DNA of 64,000 nt from Polaribacter sp. Hel1_85 (GCF_000766795.1 NZ_JPDS01000001.1:1369001-1433000); one strand, 5' to 3'; numbered from the stretch's first letter, positions 53,578 through 63,702 are shown. Numbers and translations: made by a program. The notes: generated by a model from the letters alone, not told the origin.

Positions 53578-55206
53578 ATGACTGAATTTATTACCAAACG
53601 TGTTAAAAACGTAAGAAATGATGTATTATCGGGTATTACTGTTGCTTTAGCATTGGTTCCTGAAGCTGTTGCTTTTGCTTTTGTTGCAGGTGTTGACCCA
53701 CTTGTTGGATTGTATGCTGCATTTATGGTTGGGTTAATTACTTCTATTTTTGGAGGAAGACCTGGAATGATTTCTGGAGCAACTGGAGCTTTAGCTGTTG
53801 TAATGGTTTCTTTGGTAGCTGAAGGAAATGCAATGGGAAACCCAGATGAAAACCTTGGTTTATACTATCTATTTCTAACTGTAATTTTAATGGGAGTTAT
53901 ACAAGTTTTAGCAGGTATTTTTAAACTAGGTAAATTTGTAAGATTAATTCCACATCCTGTAATGATGGGATTTGTAAACGGTTTAGCTATTGTAATTTTC
54001 CTTTCCCAATTAGGAATGTTTAAACAAACTGTTGGAGGAGAAAAAGTTTGGTTAGAAGGAAACTCTTTATGGTATATGGTTGGTTTAGTTGGCTTAACCA
54101 TGCTTATTATGTGGGGATTACCAAAAATTAAAGCCACAAAAAAATTACCGGAAGCTTTAATCGCAATTTTAGTAGTTACTGGAATAGTAATTTTTTCTAA
54201 TTTAGATGTTGCCACCGTTGGTTCTTTTATAAAAGATGGTGGTGGTGAAGGCTTAAAAGGTGGTTTTCCTGTTCCTGTTTTAGAAACTTTTTCTAATATT
54301 CCGATAAACTTCGAAACTTTAAAATTCATTTTTCCATATGCTTTAATATTAGCTGCAATTGGTTTAATTGAATCTTTAATGACCTTAAATTTAATTGATG
54401 ATTTAACAGAAACTCGTGGAAACTCAAACAAAGAATGTATGGCACAAGGTGGTGCAAATATTATTACAGGATTGTTTGGTGGTATGGGTGGTTGTGCAAT
54501 GATTGGACAATCAATTATTAATATTAAAGGTGGTGGACGTGGACGTTTATCTGGTCTTACTGCTGCTATTTTCTTGTTAATGTTTATACTTTTTGCTTCT
54601 TCTTACATAGAACAAGTACCAATTGCTGCTTTAGTAGGTGTAATGTTTATGGTTGTTATCGGTACTTTTGCTTGGTCTAGTTTTAGAATTATAAATAAGA
54701 TACCTAAAACAGATTTATTTGTATTAATCTTAGTTTCTGCTTTAACTGTAATTTTTGATTTAGCAATTGCTGTTATTTCTGGAGTTATAGTAAGTGCTCT
54801 TGTTTTTGCCTGGGAAAGTGCTAGAAGAATTAGAGCAAGAAAACGTCTTAAAGAAGATGGAACAAAAGTTTATGAAATTTGGGGACCTTTATTCTTTGGA
54901 AGTATTACTGCTTTTAATGAAAAATTTGATATTAAAAACGACCCAGAAAAAGTAGAAATAGATTTTGTTGAAGCTCGTATTTCGGACCATTCTGCAATAG
55001 AAGCTATTTTTGCTTTGGTAGAAAAATACCAAGCTGCTGGTAAAAAAATTACATTAAAACACTTAAGTGAAGATTGTAAATTATTACTTTACAAATCTAG
55101 CCCAATTTATACCGATATTATTGAAGAAGATATTGATGACCCGCGTTATCATTTAGCAGCAAATCCTGAAGATTTCCCAAAACCTTTAGGTGAGTATAAA
55201 TTTTAA
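53578..55206 (+). CDS. SulP family anion transporter with STAS domain
   Basis: A 542-residue inner-membrane transporter. About ten to twelve TM segments include VALALVPEAVAFAFVAGVDP and GLYAAFMVGLITSIFGGRPGMISGATGA near the N-terminus. The C-terminal STAS domain spans about 430-515 (IWGPLFFGSITAFNEKF). It moves sulfate, bicarbonate or a similar anion. The substrate is not decided by sequence. It ends at a strong terminator. Confidence 0.93.
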   Translation: MTEFITKRVKNVRNDVLSGITVALALVPEAVAFAFVAGVDPLVGLYAAFMVGLITSIFGGRPGMISGATGALAVVMVSLVAEGNAMGNPDENLGLYYLFLTVILMGVIQVLAGIFKLGKFVRLIPHPVMMGFVNGLAIVIFLSQLGMFKQTVGGEKVWLEGNSLWYMVGLVGLTMLIMWGLPKIKATKKLPEALIAILVVTGIVIFSNLDVATVGSFIKDGGGEGLKGGFPVPVLETFSNIPINFETLKFIFPYALILAAIGLIESLMTLNLIDDLTETRGNSNKECMAQGGANIITGLFGGMGGCAMIGQSIINIKGGGRGRLSGLTAAIFLLMFILFASSYIEQVPIAALVGVMFMVVIGTFAWSSFRIINKIPKTDLFVLILVSALTVIFDLAIAVISGVIVSALVFAWESARRIRARKRLKEDGTKVYEIWGPLFFGSITAFNEKFDIKNDPEKVEIDFVEARISDHSAIEAIFALVEKYQAAGKKITLKHLSEDCKLLLYKSSPIYTDIIEEDIDDPRYHLAANPEDFPKPLGEYKF

Positions 55207-55244
55207 GAATAAAAAACCCTGCTTTCGCAGGGTTTTTTATTCTT
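55205..55244. terminator. Bidirectional intrinsic terminator
   Basis: A perfect stem of 18 bases has the arm AAGAATAAAAAACCCTGC and its complement with a TTTC loop. GC-rich inner pairs and T-runs on both sides make it work for both the SulP gene and the minus-strand membrane protein gene. Confidence 0.9.
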
Positions 55245-55309
55245 AAATATAATGCACTTATAAATCTAAGATAAGATAAAGAATGGTCAGTTTTGTTTAA
55301 AGCTAGCTT

Positions 55310-56998
55310 CTATTCAACTCTAACACTTTTAAAACCATCTTTTAATCTATTGGTTCTTAAACTTGGTGTAATCTTATAATGTTTTTTTACAAAAAGTACT
55401 TGTTTTTCATTTACAGAAGGCAATGGAACGTTACCGGTTGTCCAAAAGTAACTCTCTTTTGTTGGCGTATTGTAACTAAACCCATTTTCAATTCGAGCAT
55501 TGTAGTCTAAACTCATACTAGAATTTAAACTTGGTTTTAAAATGTTTTCAATTTTTAAAAGACTTGTTTTTGTATTTATTTTTTTGATGGTTGTATAATT
55601 ACTTAATTTTAATTCTGTGAAAAAAGGAATTAAAGTACATACAAAACCAAAATAGATGAACAGTAAAATTCCTTTCTCTTTTCTTATAAACCAAATACCA
55701 ATTTGTACTGAAAAGAAAATCATATAAAAAAAGAAAAAACGATACTGTGGAGAGAAATTCCAAGCAAGTACAAAGTGTAAAACACCAATTATATACAATA
55801 TAAAAATTGATTTTTCTTTACTTTTTAGCTTCCATAAAAAAGGAAAAATAATAAATAAAATAATAAATAAGGTATTAATAACCCCATTAAATTTAAACGA
55901 AGTTAACCATGTTTTAAATAATTGTAGTGTAGAAAGGTTCTCTAGATTTTGATAATCGAAAGCAGCGTTATAAGTACCTATTTTAAATAAATCGACTATT
56001 TCTGTGGGCACTTTCCAATCTACATTAAAAACATCAATAATATCTAAAGGATATAACAAATATCCTGTAAGAACAACATTCTTTGTTAAGAAGAGAATAA
56101 TCGCTAAAAGCGAGATTAAAATTGGTTTTAATAATGAATATTTTAACTTTTTAAAATTTTTAATTAATAAAATGAATGGTAATAAAATTAAAATACAAGT
56201 CGTAATTTTTATAACACATATAAAAATTGTCAACAATAAAATAATAGAAAACATAGAAGTATTAATCTCTTTATAATTTTTTATAAAAAGATAAAACAAT
56301 AATTGACTGATTAAAAAAACTGGTAAATCTGGTGATGGAGCATTTATAAAAAAAATGAGAAATGGCAAACTAATTATAATACTACCAGCATATAATTGAT
56401 TTGTTTTTTTTTCTTTCTTAAATTGATGTAATTCTTGAAAACAAAAAGCAGAAAATAATACTAAAAAAAAACCATTTAAATCGTTAAAAGTAGTTTCTAA
56501 AAACGGAAAAGAAAATACTGCTTGCAAAATATGCCAACTAGAAGTCTGTGCAAAAAAGATATGTAAATTCCCCAATCCTTTTACAAAACCATATTCATTT
56601 AACCATTTAATGGTTTGTATATAATAACTTTCATTATCAAAAATAGAAGGTATTACAGAAGACATTGCTAATGAAACTATAAAAATAAAGACAAAGCTAT
56701 ATCTATAAGTTGTACTAAAAGATGCCCAATTATTCTTCACTTCTTTAAAATGAATTTTAATTTCATTTTTAAACACCAAAAAACTACCTATAATTATGCA
56801 AACCATAATTGCATAAAAAAACAAGTTTAGCGGAAGAAAAAATGCATAAACCCAACTAAATATTGAAATTAAAAACAGCCCTAAAATGTGGTGAATTACA
56901 AAATTATGATTCTCAATTTTAAAAATCTTTTTTAATAAAAACCCAAAGCTTAATGTAGATATAAAAATATAAATCCAATTAATTAAAATTAAAAGCAT
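55310..56998 (-). CDS. GT-C-like polytopic membrane protein
   Basis: A 562-residue protein with about twelve hydrophobic segments. DNESYYIQTIKWLNEYGFVKGLGNLH lies in the first periplasmic loop, where GT-C glycosyltransferases carry a catalytic acidic residue. The C-terminal 100 residues are soluble. It resembles Bacteroidota and Leptospira membrane proteins of the LIC_10190 type, but the enzymatic call is inference. It is transcribed toward the terminator. Confidence 0.65.
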   Translation of the reverse strand: MLLILINWIYIFISTLSFGFLLKKIFKIENHNFVIHHILGLFLISIFSWVYAFFLPLNLFFYAIMVCIIIGSFLVFKNEIKIHFKEVKNNWASFSTTYRYSFVFIFIVSLAMSSVIPSIFDNESYYIQTIKWLNEYGFVKGLGNLHIFFAQTSSWHILQAVFSFPFLETTFNDLNGFFLVLFSAFCFQELHQFKKEKKTNQLYAGSIIISLPFLIFFINAPSPDLPVFLISQLLFYLFIKNYKEINTSMFSIILLLTIFICVIKITTCILILLPFILLIKNFKKLKYSLLKPILISLLAIILFLTKNVVLTGYLLYPLDIIDVFNVDWKVPTEIVDLFKIGTYNAAFDYQNLENLSTLQLFKTWLTSFKFNGVINTLFIILFIIFPFLWKLKSKEKSIFILYIIGVLHFVLAWNFSPQYRFFFFYMIFFSVQIGIWFIRKEKGILLFIYFGFVCTLIPFFTELKLSNYTTIKKINTKTSLLKIENILKPSLNSSMSLDYNARIENGFSYNTPTKESYFWTTGNVPLPSVNEKQVLFVKKHYKITPSLRTNRLKDGFKSVRVE

Positions 56999-57041
56999 TG
57001 TGTTATTTTAAAATTGTTTTAGAAATTACAAGTTACATAAA

Positions 57042-58139
57042 CTAAAAGAGAATACAAACTGGCATAGGTGCAAAAATTTCACTTACAAAAGTTAGTTTAC
57101 CAGTTTCAGCATCACGTTTAAAAGAAACAATGTTATTGGTATCTTGATTGGCAACCAATACATATTTTTCATCTGGTGATAAAGAAAAGTTACGAGGATG
57201 CTTTCCTAAAACAGGTTGGTAATCAATTGTTTTTAAGGTTCCGTTTTTTGAATTTACTTCATAAATTACAATCGATTCATGTCCACGATTTGAAGCATAT
57301 AAAAACTTTCCGTCTTTAGAAATATGAATATCTGCTGCTTTGCTAAATACAGTAAAGTCTTTTGGTAATGTTGGTATTGAGAAATCTACATAATATAATT
57401 CGTTTTTTTCTTTTATCAATGAAACGGTATTATTCAATTCATTTAAAACATAAATCCATTTATTATTTGGATGAAAAGTTAAATGTCTTGGACCTGCTCC
57501 AGCTGCCATTTCTAATGTTTTCTGACTTGTAGGTACTAATTTATTTTCTACAATTGAAGAAAACCATAATTGATTGGTTCCTAAATCTACAGAAATCACT
57601 TCTTTTTTAGTTGGATGAAACCAAGCAGAATGTGAGTGAGGCGCTTCTTGTCTGTTTGTGTTTCCTTTACCAATATGTTGCTGTACATTTAATAACGATG
57701 ATAATTTACCAGAAGATGCTGCTTTTAATAAACCTACACTTCCTCCACCATAATTTGCCGTTAGAATATAATTTTCATCATTTAAAGCAACAAAACAAGG
57801 TCCTGCTCCACCAGATTCTTCTTTGCTAATCAATTCTAAAGAATCTTTTGTAATCTTAAAAGATTTTACAAATCCTGTTCCATTTTCATTGGTTTCTCCT
57901 ACAGCAAAAAGGGTTTTATTATCATCCGTTTTTACTAAAAATGTAGGATTTATTGTTTCTGCAACTAAACCAATTTGCTTGAGTTTTCCTTCTTTAGAAA
58001 GTTCGTATTTATAAATTCCTTTAGAATCTTTTTTTGTGTAGGTTCCTACATAAAAATCAGTAGTTATTTCTTCGTTCATTTTTGATTTTTGACAACTAAA
58101 AAGAATTGTGAAAGCAAATAATGCTAGTATCTTTTTCAT
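57042..58139 (-). CDS. Lactonase-family beta-propeller lipoprotein
   Basis: A 365-residue protein with a lipobox (LFSC, Cys16). The 6-phosphogluconolactonase (Pgl/YbhE-like) propeller is seen as FYVGTYTKKDSKGIYKYEL, FAVGETNENG, PHSHSAWFHP, GAGPRHLTFHPNNKWIYVLNEL and GKHPRNFSLSPDEKYVLVANQD. Cytosolic relatives hydrolyse 6-phosphogluconolactone, but this one is exported, so a different lactone substrate is likely. It follows the flavin-binding-fold lipoprotein by 2 bases. Confidence 0.87.
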   Translation of the reverse strand: MKKILALFAFTILFSCQKSKMNEEITTDFYVGTYTKKDSKGIYKYELSKEGKLKQIGLVAETINPTFLVKTDDNKTLFAVGETNENGTGFVKSFKITKDSLELISKEESGGAGPCFVALNDENYILTANYGGGSVGLLKAASSGKLSSLLNVQQHIGKGNTNRQEAPHSHSAWFHPTKKEVISVDLGTNQLWFSSIVENKLVPTSQKTLEMAAGAGPRHLTFHPNNKWIYVLNELNNTVSLIKEKNELYYVDFSIPTLPKDFTVFSKAADIHISKDGKFLYASNRGHESIVIYEVNSKNGTLKTIDYQPVLGKHPRNFSLSPDEKYVLVANQDTNNIVSFKRDAETGKLTFVSEIFAPMPVCILF

Positions 58140-58141
58140 AT

Positions 58142-58657
58142 TTATTTTTTTCTAAAATTTATTTGAGGCGTTTTCCAAGTTATTGATTCTCCTAAAATAC
58201 TATGTTTTTCACTAATTACATTTGCTGAATTAGGTGTAAACTTTATAAGTAAATAATCTGTAGCTTTATTTTTATAAAAGTTTTCCCATTCTTTTTTCCA
58301 AAACTGCTCTTTTTCTTTTTTTGTATTTACAATGCTTGCAACACCTTGTAAAGTAACATAACTTGCGTTTTCTTTATCAAAATAATACAAGGTTACATTC
58401 TCGTTTTGTTGAATCTGGCTTACTTTTAAACTCTTAGAGTTTGTTCCCATCCAAACTGTAAAATCTTCTTCAGGTAAAAATGGATCCATGGCTCTTGCAT
58501 GTGCAATTCCTTTTGCATCGACAGTAATTAAAGCACAGTTTTTTGCATTAACCATTATTTCTTTTGCAATTTCTTTTAAATCTGTTTTTAAGGGTTCTGA
58601 ATCTTTTTTACAACTTACTAAAACAATCAGAAATAAAGAAAAGAGAATAGATTTCAT
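58142..58657 (-). CDS. Pyridoxamine 5'-phosphate oxidase-like lipoprotein
   Basis: Start set at 58657, which gives a lipoprotein signal (SLFLIVLVSC, Cys16). An upstream ATG at 58714 would put 19 residues of poor signal character inside the preceding gene. The 171-residue product has a general-stress-protein/PNPOx-like split barrel: NCALITVDAKGIAHARAMDPF, VWMGTNSKSLKVSQI and NENVTLYYFDKENASYVTLQG. Such domains bind FMN or F420. An exported form is unusual. Confidence 0.8.
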   Translation of the reverse strand: MKSILFSLFLIVLVSCKKDSEPLKTDLKEIAKEIMVNAKNCALITVDAKGIAHARAMDPFLPEEDFTVWMGTNSKSLKVSQIQQNENVTLYYFDKENASYVTLQGVASIVNTKKEKEQFWKKEWENFYKNKATDYLLIKFTPNSANVISEKHSILGESITWKTPQINFRKK

Positions 58658-58670
58658 CAACAATAAAAAT

Positions 58671-60416
58671 TTAGAAAATTTTAAAAATAGGCAAACGTAA
58701 ATGTGCTTTTTCATAATGAGGAGAATTTTTATAAATAAAATTCAACTGCAATCGTTCATTTTTTGCAAACTCTTTATCGTTTTTTAATTTCTCTTCAAAA
58801 GCTAATTTTATTACTGAATTTTCTGCTAATAGTTTTTCTGCAACATCTTCAAAAACATAAGAAGAATATCCTTCTTTTTGCTGTAAAATGGTATCGAAAA
58901 AATTCCAATTAAAAAAAGAGTCTGTTGCTACTGCTTCCAATGTTTCTAATAAATAACGAATTCCTGTTTGATTGGTATCAATATATACATCTCCTTTTCG
59001 AAACTGAATATTTTGAGTTGACTTTTTTATAGAGGTATTATAATGTAAATAATGACCTTCATAAGCCATTTTTCTAGTTTTAAACTCATCAATATGGTTT
59101 ACCTCAACAGTTATTATCGTATCATTTCTAAAACGAGTAAATTCAATTTGATTATTTTTTAATCGTTCTACAATTTTATGCCAACCTTGTTGTAAAATAT
59201 ATGCTTTTGGTATTTCAACCGACTTTGTTGCCACAAAATTATTGTAATATTTTACAGGTTTTATAAATGGTTGACTAGTATCGTAAAACAAACGTTTTCC
59301 TGAAGTGACTTTACTATCAATATACCTACCTTCATATCCCTTAAATTGCAACTCTGTAGGATTTTCTTTATCAATCTTATATGCAATTGGATAGGTTTTC
59401 TTTTCTAAAACCTCTTCAACTGCATTTTTTCTTAACTCTTTAATTTTAGATGAATTTTCTTCTGTAAAATCTAAAGCAGAAAAAAGTAACTCATACGTTT
59501 GTTCTACTCTAATTTTATACGTTTTTAACATGTGTGTTTCTACCATAAGACCCAACGTATTAAACAATGTTGTGTAACCCGTAGAATATCTTGGTGAATC
59601 GAAAAACTGCGAAAAACCTGCTTCAGGCGTTGTTCCCCAAACATTTACATAAGGTGTAATATCTATGTTTTTATTTTGCAAAGACTTCTCTAAACTTGGG
59701 CGCATTTCTGTCTCTAAAAAAGAGCCTAACTTCCCTCCTAATTTATTATGTTGTGTAAATAAATGTGTAATTGCATATTGATAATCTGCACCATTACTAA
59801 CATGATTGTCTATAAAAACATCTGGATTTACTGTATGAAAAATGGTTGCAAAAGCCGCTGCATTTTTTGTGTCTTGTTTTATAAAATCTCTATTTAAATC
59901 GAAGTTTCTAGCATTTCCTCTAAAACCATAAACAACTGGTCCGTTTTGATTTGCTCTTGTATGTGAGTTTCTATTTAAAGAACCTCCTACATTATAAACA
60001 GGAATTACACAAATAATTGAATTTTTATACTTTTCTTTTAAAGAATCGTTTTGCACAATGTCTCTAATCAATAACATAGAGGCATCAATTCCATCAGATT
60101 CTCCTGGATGAATTCCGTTATTTATTAGAATTCTGTTTTTTGATGCGTTTTTTATTTCATCTATATTATAAATCTCTTCTTGACTATAAACTACTAAATG
60201 AAGCGGTTGCCCAGAATCTGTTTGCTCGAAAGAAAACAAAGAAACTCCTGAATATGATTCTGATAAATCTTTATAAAAAGAAATAACGTCATGGTATTCA
60301 GGAGTTTCAGTTCCTTTAGATTTTTCGAAAAGTGTTGTAAAATCTATTTGCTTTTTAATCTCATTTTTACAAGAGAATAGTACCAAAACAAAGAGTAATA
60401 CAACTAATTTTTTCAT
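58671..60416 (-). CDS. M14-family carboxypeptidase lipoprotein
   Basis: A 581-residue lipoprotein (lipobox LFSC, Cys16). Zinc ligands are in GIHPGESDG (His103, Glu106) and in DNHVSNGADYQYAITHLFTQH (about 202). It is an M14 metallopeptidase that trims residues or small amides from peptides outside the inner membrane. The C-terminus has an extra 200 residues. It is 7 bases from the MORN/TonB gene. Confidence 0.88.
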   Translation of the reverse strand: MKKLVVLLFVLVLFSCKNEIKKQIDFTTLFEKSKGTETPEYHDVISFYKDLSESYSGVSLFSFEQTDSGQPLHLVVYSQEEIYNIDEIKNASKNRILINNGIHPGESDGIDASMLLIRDIVQNDSLKEKYKNSIICVIPVYNVGGSLNRNSHTRANQNGPVVYGFRGNARNFDLNRDFIKQDTKNAAAFATIFHTVNPDVFIDNHVSNGADYQYAITHLFTQHNKLGGKLGSFLETEMRPSLEKSLQNKNIDITPYVNVWGTTPEAGFSQFFDSPRYSTGYTTLFNTLGLMVETHMLKTYKIRVEQTYELLFSALDFTEENSSKIKELRKNAVEEVLEKKTYPIAYKIDKENPTELQFKGYEGRYIDSKVTSGKRLFYDTSQPFIKPVKYYNNFVATKSVEIPKAYILQQGWHKIVERLKNNQIEFTRFRNDTIITVEVNHIDEFKTRKMAYEGHYLHYNTSIKKSTQNIQFRKGDVYIDTNQTGIRYLLETLEAVATDSFFNWNFFDTILQQKEGYSSYVFEDVAEKLLAENSVIKLAFEEKLKNDKEFAKNERLQLNFIYKNSPHYEKAHLRLPIFKIF

Positions 60417-60423
60417 GTTTTTA

Positions 60424-61392
60424 TTATTCTGTAAAACGTAAATTTAATGAGTATGTAGAGTTATAAGCTTCACCTCTTTTTTTAGCAGGAACCCAAGCTT
60501 TCATCTCAGTAAGTACTCTTTCTACTTCTGCATTATAAGCTTCAGTTAACCCTCTAATTATATTTATATTTCTAAGCAAACCTTCTTTAGTTACTAAAAA
60601 TGTAACGTAAATATCGCCACTAACACCTGCAGTATTTGAGTTAAACTTTTTGGCTACATATTTTCTAACTGTATTTCTGTCATTTTTTTTATAATAAGCT
60701 GGTGTATTTACTTCTTCATATTCATAGCTCTCTCCTTTATCATTCCAACTAGTTCCTTTAGAGAGCTTTCCTTTTTTATATGTTTCTTCATATTTTTTTT
60801 GTTTTCCACTAAAAGCTGTCCAAAGACCATTTTTTAAACCACCTTTATACGTACCTTTTACAAGATGGTTTTCATCATCTGTAAATTGTGCAAAACCATT
60901 TCCATTTGTTACACTTTGATTTCCTTTTTCGTCCCAAAAATTAATAACTAAGTTCTGAATTTGGTCACTAAAATAAGTTTCTGAAGACATTTTTTCTTCT
61001 GATCTTTTTTCTCCACTTTCATAAAAATAAGACCAAATTCCAGTATCTTTTTTTCCATTTACAGTTTTTCCTTCAGAGGCTTTATTTCCATTTTTATGAT
61101 AAGAAACAAAATTTCCATCTGCCTTTAATAACTGTAAACCATTTGTAGTAAACTCAGAATCTAAAATATATTCTTCTTTAGCATTATCTAGCAAAAACTT
61201 AGCAACTTTATAAACACTGCTATTTTTATCTACATTCGTTTCTTTAACAATAACTAAAGTATTTGTTTTTCCATAGGTTGCTCTATTATTATCATAATAT
61301 AAAGTATCACCTACTTTATAATAAGAATTAGATTGAGAAAACCCAACAAACGTCATGGTCATTAAAATTGCTGTAACTAAAAAATTTTTCAT
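60424..61392 (-). CDS. MORN/YwqK-repeat protein with TonB C-terminal domain
   Basis: A 322-residue exported protein. A signal peptide (cut after FVGFSQ) is followed by MORN-like repeats (YHKNGNKASEGKTVNGKKDTGIW, FWDEKGNQSVTNGNG, VKGTYKGGLKNGLWTAFSG) at about 97-215. A TonB C-terminal-like domain covers about 245-322 (VSGDIYVTFLVTKEGLLRNI). There is no TM anchor to act with ExbB/D. Function is unknown. Confidence 0.85.
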   Translation of the reverse strand: MKNFLVTAILMTMTFVGFSQSNSYYKVGDTLYYDNNRATYGKTNTLVIVKETNVDKNSSVYKVAKFLLDNAKEEYILDSEFTTNGLQLLKADGNFVSYHKNGNKASEGKTVNGKKDTGIWSYFYESGEKRSEEKMSSETYFSDQIQNLVINFWDEKGNQSVTNGNGFAQFTDDENHLVKGTYKGGLKNGLWTAFSGKQKKYEETYKKGKLSKGTSWNDKGESYEYEEVNTPAYYKKNDRNTVRKYVAKKFNSNTAGVSGDIYVTFLVTKEGLLRNINIIRGLTEAYNAEVERVLTEMKAWVPAKKRGEAYNSTYSLNLRFTE

Positions 61393-61407
61393 TTCTATTA
61401 TTATTTT

Positions 61408-61878
61408 CTATTTTGATTTATTTTTTTTAACCCTTACACTTTGAGGTACTAATTTTGTATAATCTCCATTATTTCTTATCACTTCTCTTACAATAGATGA
61501 TGAAATATAAGAAGTACTCGCTGCTGTTAAAAGAAACACAGTTTCAATTGGTGCTAAATCTCTATTTGTATGTGCTATTGCTTTCTCAAACTCAAAATCT
61601 GCAGGATTTCTTAATCCTCTTAAAATAAAATCTACGTCATTTTTCATGCAAAAATCTACTGTTAATCCTTTATAAGAAACTACTTTAATCTTTGGGTTAT
61701 CTCCAAAAGCATCTTCAATAAATTTTATACGTTCTTCTAAAGAAAACATGTATTTTTTACTAGAATTTACACCTATAGCAATAATCAATTCATCAAATAA
61801 AGTGACTCCACGAGTAATAATATCATGATGACCAGATGTTAAAGGATCAAATGATCCTGGAAAAATTGCTCTTTTCAT
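61408..61878 (-). CDS. coaD: Pantetheine-phosphate adenylyltransferase
   Basis: A 156-residue enzyme of coenzyme A synthesis. Motifs are FPGSFDPLTSGHHDII (TxGH type, residues 7-22), RGLRNPADFEFE and SSSIVREV. It joins ATP and 4'-phosphopantetheine. It lies 15 bases upstream of the MORN/TonB gene. Confidence 0.96.
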   Translation of the reverse strand: MKRAIFPGSFDPLTSGHHDIITRGVTLFDELIIAIGVNSSKKYMFSLEERIKFIEDAFGDNPKIKVVSYKGLTVDFCMKNDVDFILRGLRNPADFEFEKAIAHTNRDLAPIETVFLLTAASTSYISSSIVREVIRNNGDYTKLVPQSVRVKKNKSK

Positions 61879-61968
61879 ATTCCCTATTTTATACTTTGTA
61901 GACTTGTAATTAATAATTGATAAAAATAGAAAAATATCTTTTAAATAAAAGTAATTAAACTTCTTTAT

Positions 61969-62949
61969 TTATAAGGCATTGAGGGAGGTTTCTATGGCAT
62001 TTTCAAATAGTTCTTTTAATGAGATTCCAGCTGCTTGTGCTTGTTGAGGTAAAATACTCTCTTCAGTAAGCCCAGGAACTGTATTCATTTCCAAGAAATA
62101 TGGTTCACAATTTACTAAAATATATTCAGACCGTGAAAATCCTGACATATTTAAAACAGCATAGACTTTTTTTGCAGTTTTTTCAACTTTTATTTTTTCT
62201 TCTTCTGTTATTCTTGCTGGTGTAATTTCTTCTGATTTTCCTTCGTATTTTGCTTCATAATCAAAGAAATCATTTTCTGTAACTATTTCTGTTATTGGTA
62301 AAACTTTAGTTTCTCCTTTGTATTGAATTACACCCACAGAAACTTCTGTTCCGTCTAAAAAAGATTCAATTAAAATCTCAGAATCTTCTTTATAAGCCTT
62401 TTCTATTGCTGGTAAAATTTCTTCTTTTGTATGTGCTTTAGAAATTCCATAACTAGAACCTGCATTGTTTGGTTTTACAAAACATGGCAAACCAACTTTA
62501 TCTATAATTATATCTAAATCAATTATATCTCCTTTATTTAAGTAGATAGAAACTGCTGTTTTAATTCCGTATTCTTTTACCACACTTAAAGTATCTCGTT
62601 TATTAAATGTCAAGGCCATTTGATAAAAAGGTGCAGATGTATGTTTTAATCCTATTAAATTAAAATACGCTAACAACATTCCGTTTTCTCCTGGTGCACC
62701 ATGAATTGCATTAAAAACACAACTAAAAGTAATTTTATGATCACCTAAAATAAAAGAAAAATCGTTTTTATTAATAGAATATTCATTATTAGCATCATCT
62801 AAAGCAACCCATTTTTCTTTTAAAATATGTACTCTAAAAGGATTGTATTTCTCTTTATCTAAATGCTTATAAACTACATTTCCACTTGTAAGTGAAATAT
62901 TAACTTCGGATGAATAACCACCCATAACAATTGCGATGTTCTTTTTCAT
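61969..62949 (-). CDS. ddl: D-alanine--D-alanine ligase
   Basis: A 326-residue ATP-grasp ligase that forms D-Ala-D-Ala for peptidoglycan. Motifs are VMGGYSSEVNISL, FVKPNNAGSSYGISK, IESFLDGTEVSVGVI and FLEMNTVPGLTEESILP. The length is typical. The divergent PASTA gene begins 92 bases away. Confidence 0.96.
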   Translation of the reverse strand: MKKNIAIVMGGYSSEVNISLTSGNVVYKHLDKEKYNPFRVHILKEKWVALDDANNEYSINKNDFSFILGDHKITFSCVFNAIHGAPGENGMLLAYFNLIGLKHTSAPFYQMALTFNKRDTLSVVKEYGIKTAVSIYLNKGDIIDLDIIIDKVGLPCFVKPNNAGSSYGISKAHTKEEILPAIEKAYKEDSEILIESFLDGTEVSVGVIQYKGETKVLPITEIVTENDFFDYEAKYEGKSEEITPARITEEEKIKVEKTAKKVYAVLNMSGFSRSEYILVNCEPYFLEMNTVPGLTEESILPQQAQAAGISLKELFENAIETSLNAL

Positions 62950-63013
62950 TGAATGTAAAATAATAAAACAAATTTATCAAAATATTTATAGAAATAGCAA
63001 CGTTTACTTTTTA

Positions 63014-63021
63014 TATCTTTG
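63014..63021 (+). promoter_or_regulatory. -7 box of the PASTA-protein gene
   Basis: TATCTTTG, 20 bases before the ATG at 63042, is a full TAnnTTTG match. Confidence 0.55.
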
Positions 63022-63041
63022 TATGTTCTAAAAATCAAAAA

Positions 63042-63599
63042 ATGAGTGTTTTTCAATTTCTAAAAAGTAAATCCTTCTTTATACAAGTTGCAATTGCAAT
63101 TGTAGGCCTATTGGTGTTTATTTTTGCCTTAAAATATTGGTTAGGATTTTCTACTAATCATGATCAAAAAATTCAAGTTCCTAACTTACATAAAATGTCT
63201 TTAGAAGATGTAGACAGAAAGTTAAAAGAATTGAATTTAGATTTTATTGTAATAGATAGTGCAAGTTACAATCCAAATTACCCTAAAAAATCTGTGATTG
63301 AACAAACACCAGAATCTGGCGATTTTGTAAAAGAAAAACGTAAAATTTATTTGACTTTAAACCCATCTAAATATAGAGATGTAACGATACCAGATTTAAA
63401 AGGAAGAACTAAAAGACAAGCTATTTCTCAACTACGTTCTAAAGGACTAAATGTTGGTACAAATTACACTTTTGTACGTGATATTGGTAAAGATGTTGTT
63501 CGTGGATTACGTTACAAAGGAAAAATTTTAAATTCAGGTGATAAATTACCACTAAACTCAATTGTAGATTTGGTTTTAGGTGATGGAAAAGGGAATTAG
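63042..63599 (+). CDS. PASTA-domain membrane protein
   Basis: A 185-residue protein with one TM helix (about 13-32) and two PASTA-like domains in the periplasm (about 45-113, IQVPNLHKMSLEDVDRKL; about 116-183, VTIPDLKGRTKRQAISQLRSKG). PASTA domains bind peptidoglycan. There is no kinase domain, which is the usual Bacteroidota form beside ddl and an RluD-type gene. Confidence 0.9.
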   Translation: MSVFQFLKSKSFFIQVAIAIVGLLVFIFALKYWLGFSTNHDQKIQVPNLHKMSLEDVDRKLKELNLDFIVIDSASYNPNYPKKSVIEQTPESGDFVKEKRKIYLTLNPSKYRDVTIPDLKGRTKRQAISQLRSKGLNVGTNYTFVRDIGKDVVRGLRYKGKILNSGDKLPLNSIVDLVLGDGKGN

Positions 63600-63683
63600 C
63601 AGTTATCAGTTATCAGTTATCAGTTATCAGTTATCAGTTATCAGTTATCAGTTATCAGTTATCAGTTATCAGTTATCAGTTAT
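63600..63683. repeat. Heptanucleotide tandem array (CAGTTAT)12
   Basis: Twelve perfect copies of CAGTTAT start within the last codon region of the PASTA gene (which ends at 63599). The remnant CAGTTTTCAGTTATCA occurs near 8772-8787. The array is a possible slippage site. Confidence 0.95.
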
Positions 63684-63702
63684 CAAAAATGAAAACTTTT
63701 TT

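Noticed and set aside
53865..54431. Long minus-strand open frame inside the SulP gene
   Set aside because: It is antisense to a well-conserved transporter, with no motif or start signal of its own.
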